From NCBI GenBank assembly GCA_905234205.1, contig CAJOGG010000030.1, forward strand, positions 5,150 to 17,758: DNA of 12,609 nucleotides, in the 5' to 3' direction. The notes under the pieces are model-generated. The model had not been told where the DNA came from. It did no database searches and worked only from the letters and a program-made list of their open reading frames with translations. Within the stretch, counting starts at the first letter, position 1. Every line of letters begins with the position of its first letter. Shown here one piece after another: positions 12,553-12,609 of this stretch. Source of the stretch: an uncultured Synergistales bacterium. Lineage in GTDB: Bacteria > Synergistota > Synergistia > Synergistales > Aminobacteriaceae. A program made the translations under genes and the position numbers.

Positions 12553-12609
12553 TTGGAGAAAGCAAAATTTTACGATTGGCAAATCAGAGCATTCAATCAC
12601 ATTAAAGAT
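12553..12609 (+). CDS. start of a gene cut by the right window edge
   Basis: A TTG at 12553 opens 19 codons, to the end of the window, reading (M)EKAKFYDWQIRAFNHIKD. The in-frame stop at 12541-12543 limits the start to here, or to an ATT at 12544. AAGGGA at 12535-12540 lies 12 bases upstream, rather far. TTG starts occur elsewhere in this window. The pattern of an aromatic residue, then DWQ, then a short run and an alanine-containing helix resembles the Q-motif region at the start of superfamily 2 helicases. That is a guess from 19 residues; the Walker A motif would lie beyond the edge. Confidence 0.45.
   Translation, partial: MEKAKFYDWQIRAFNHIKD

Overview
The window looks like bacterial chromosome with a mobile-element edge on the left. 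Strong AAGGAGG-type ribosome binding sites, TTG starts, a type-A-like RNase P RNA and tandem type IV pilin-like genes point to a diderm, probably gut-associated anaerobe. The pilin N-termini remind me of uncultured Synergistetes (Synergistaceae), but that is recollection and not a computed placement.

Layout. (1) 1-1397: a P4-type tyrosine recombinase gene reads leftward, immediately downstream of the 3' end of a tRNA-Ser(UGA) gene (1398-1485, minus). This is the classic geometry of an element inserted at a tRNA, with its body lying to the left outside the window. A 10-bp inverted repeat with a third copy sits beside the integrase start, and a terminator separates tRNA and integrase. (2) 1566-2603: an orphan citrate lyase ligase gene (citC), transcribed away from the tRNA. 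(3) 2600-4959, minus: a tightly packed operon of aldose 1-epimerase, nitroreductase, rsmG and a 68-residue membrane protein. (4) 5041-10416, plus, divergent from the epimerase: a galactofuranose-type ABC importer in the order ytfQ, ytfR, ytfT, yjfF, followed 3 bases later by a secreted C39-like cysteine peptidase. An attenuator-like hairpin lies between the binding protein and ATPase genes. (5) 10472-11758: a near-consensus sigma70 promoter, a long leader, and two tandem pilin-like genes with almost identical N-terminal helices and different C-terminal parts. (6) 11809-12154: an extended -10 promoter and the RNase P RNA gene rnpB. (7) 12187-12609: a small coiled-coil membrane protein, then the start of a further gene cut by the window edge.

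How it fits together. The epimerase and importer share an 81-bp divergent control region in which two extended -10 elements, one on each strand, overlap. This suggests coordinated or mutually exclusive expression of sugar import and sugar anomer conversion. No galactofuranosidase, kinase or regulator is present in the window. The peptidase gene at the end of the importer operon is the least expected partner. Most genes here are recognisable families; the interest is in their arrangement, the control regions and a few small unknown proteins. I do not see a clear undescribed multi-gene system.
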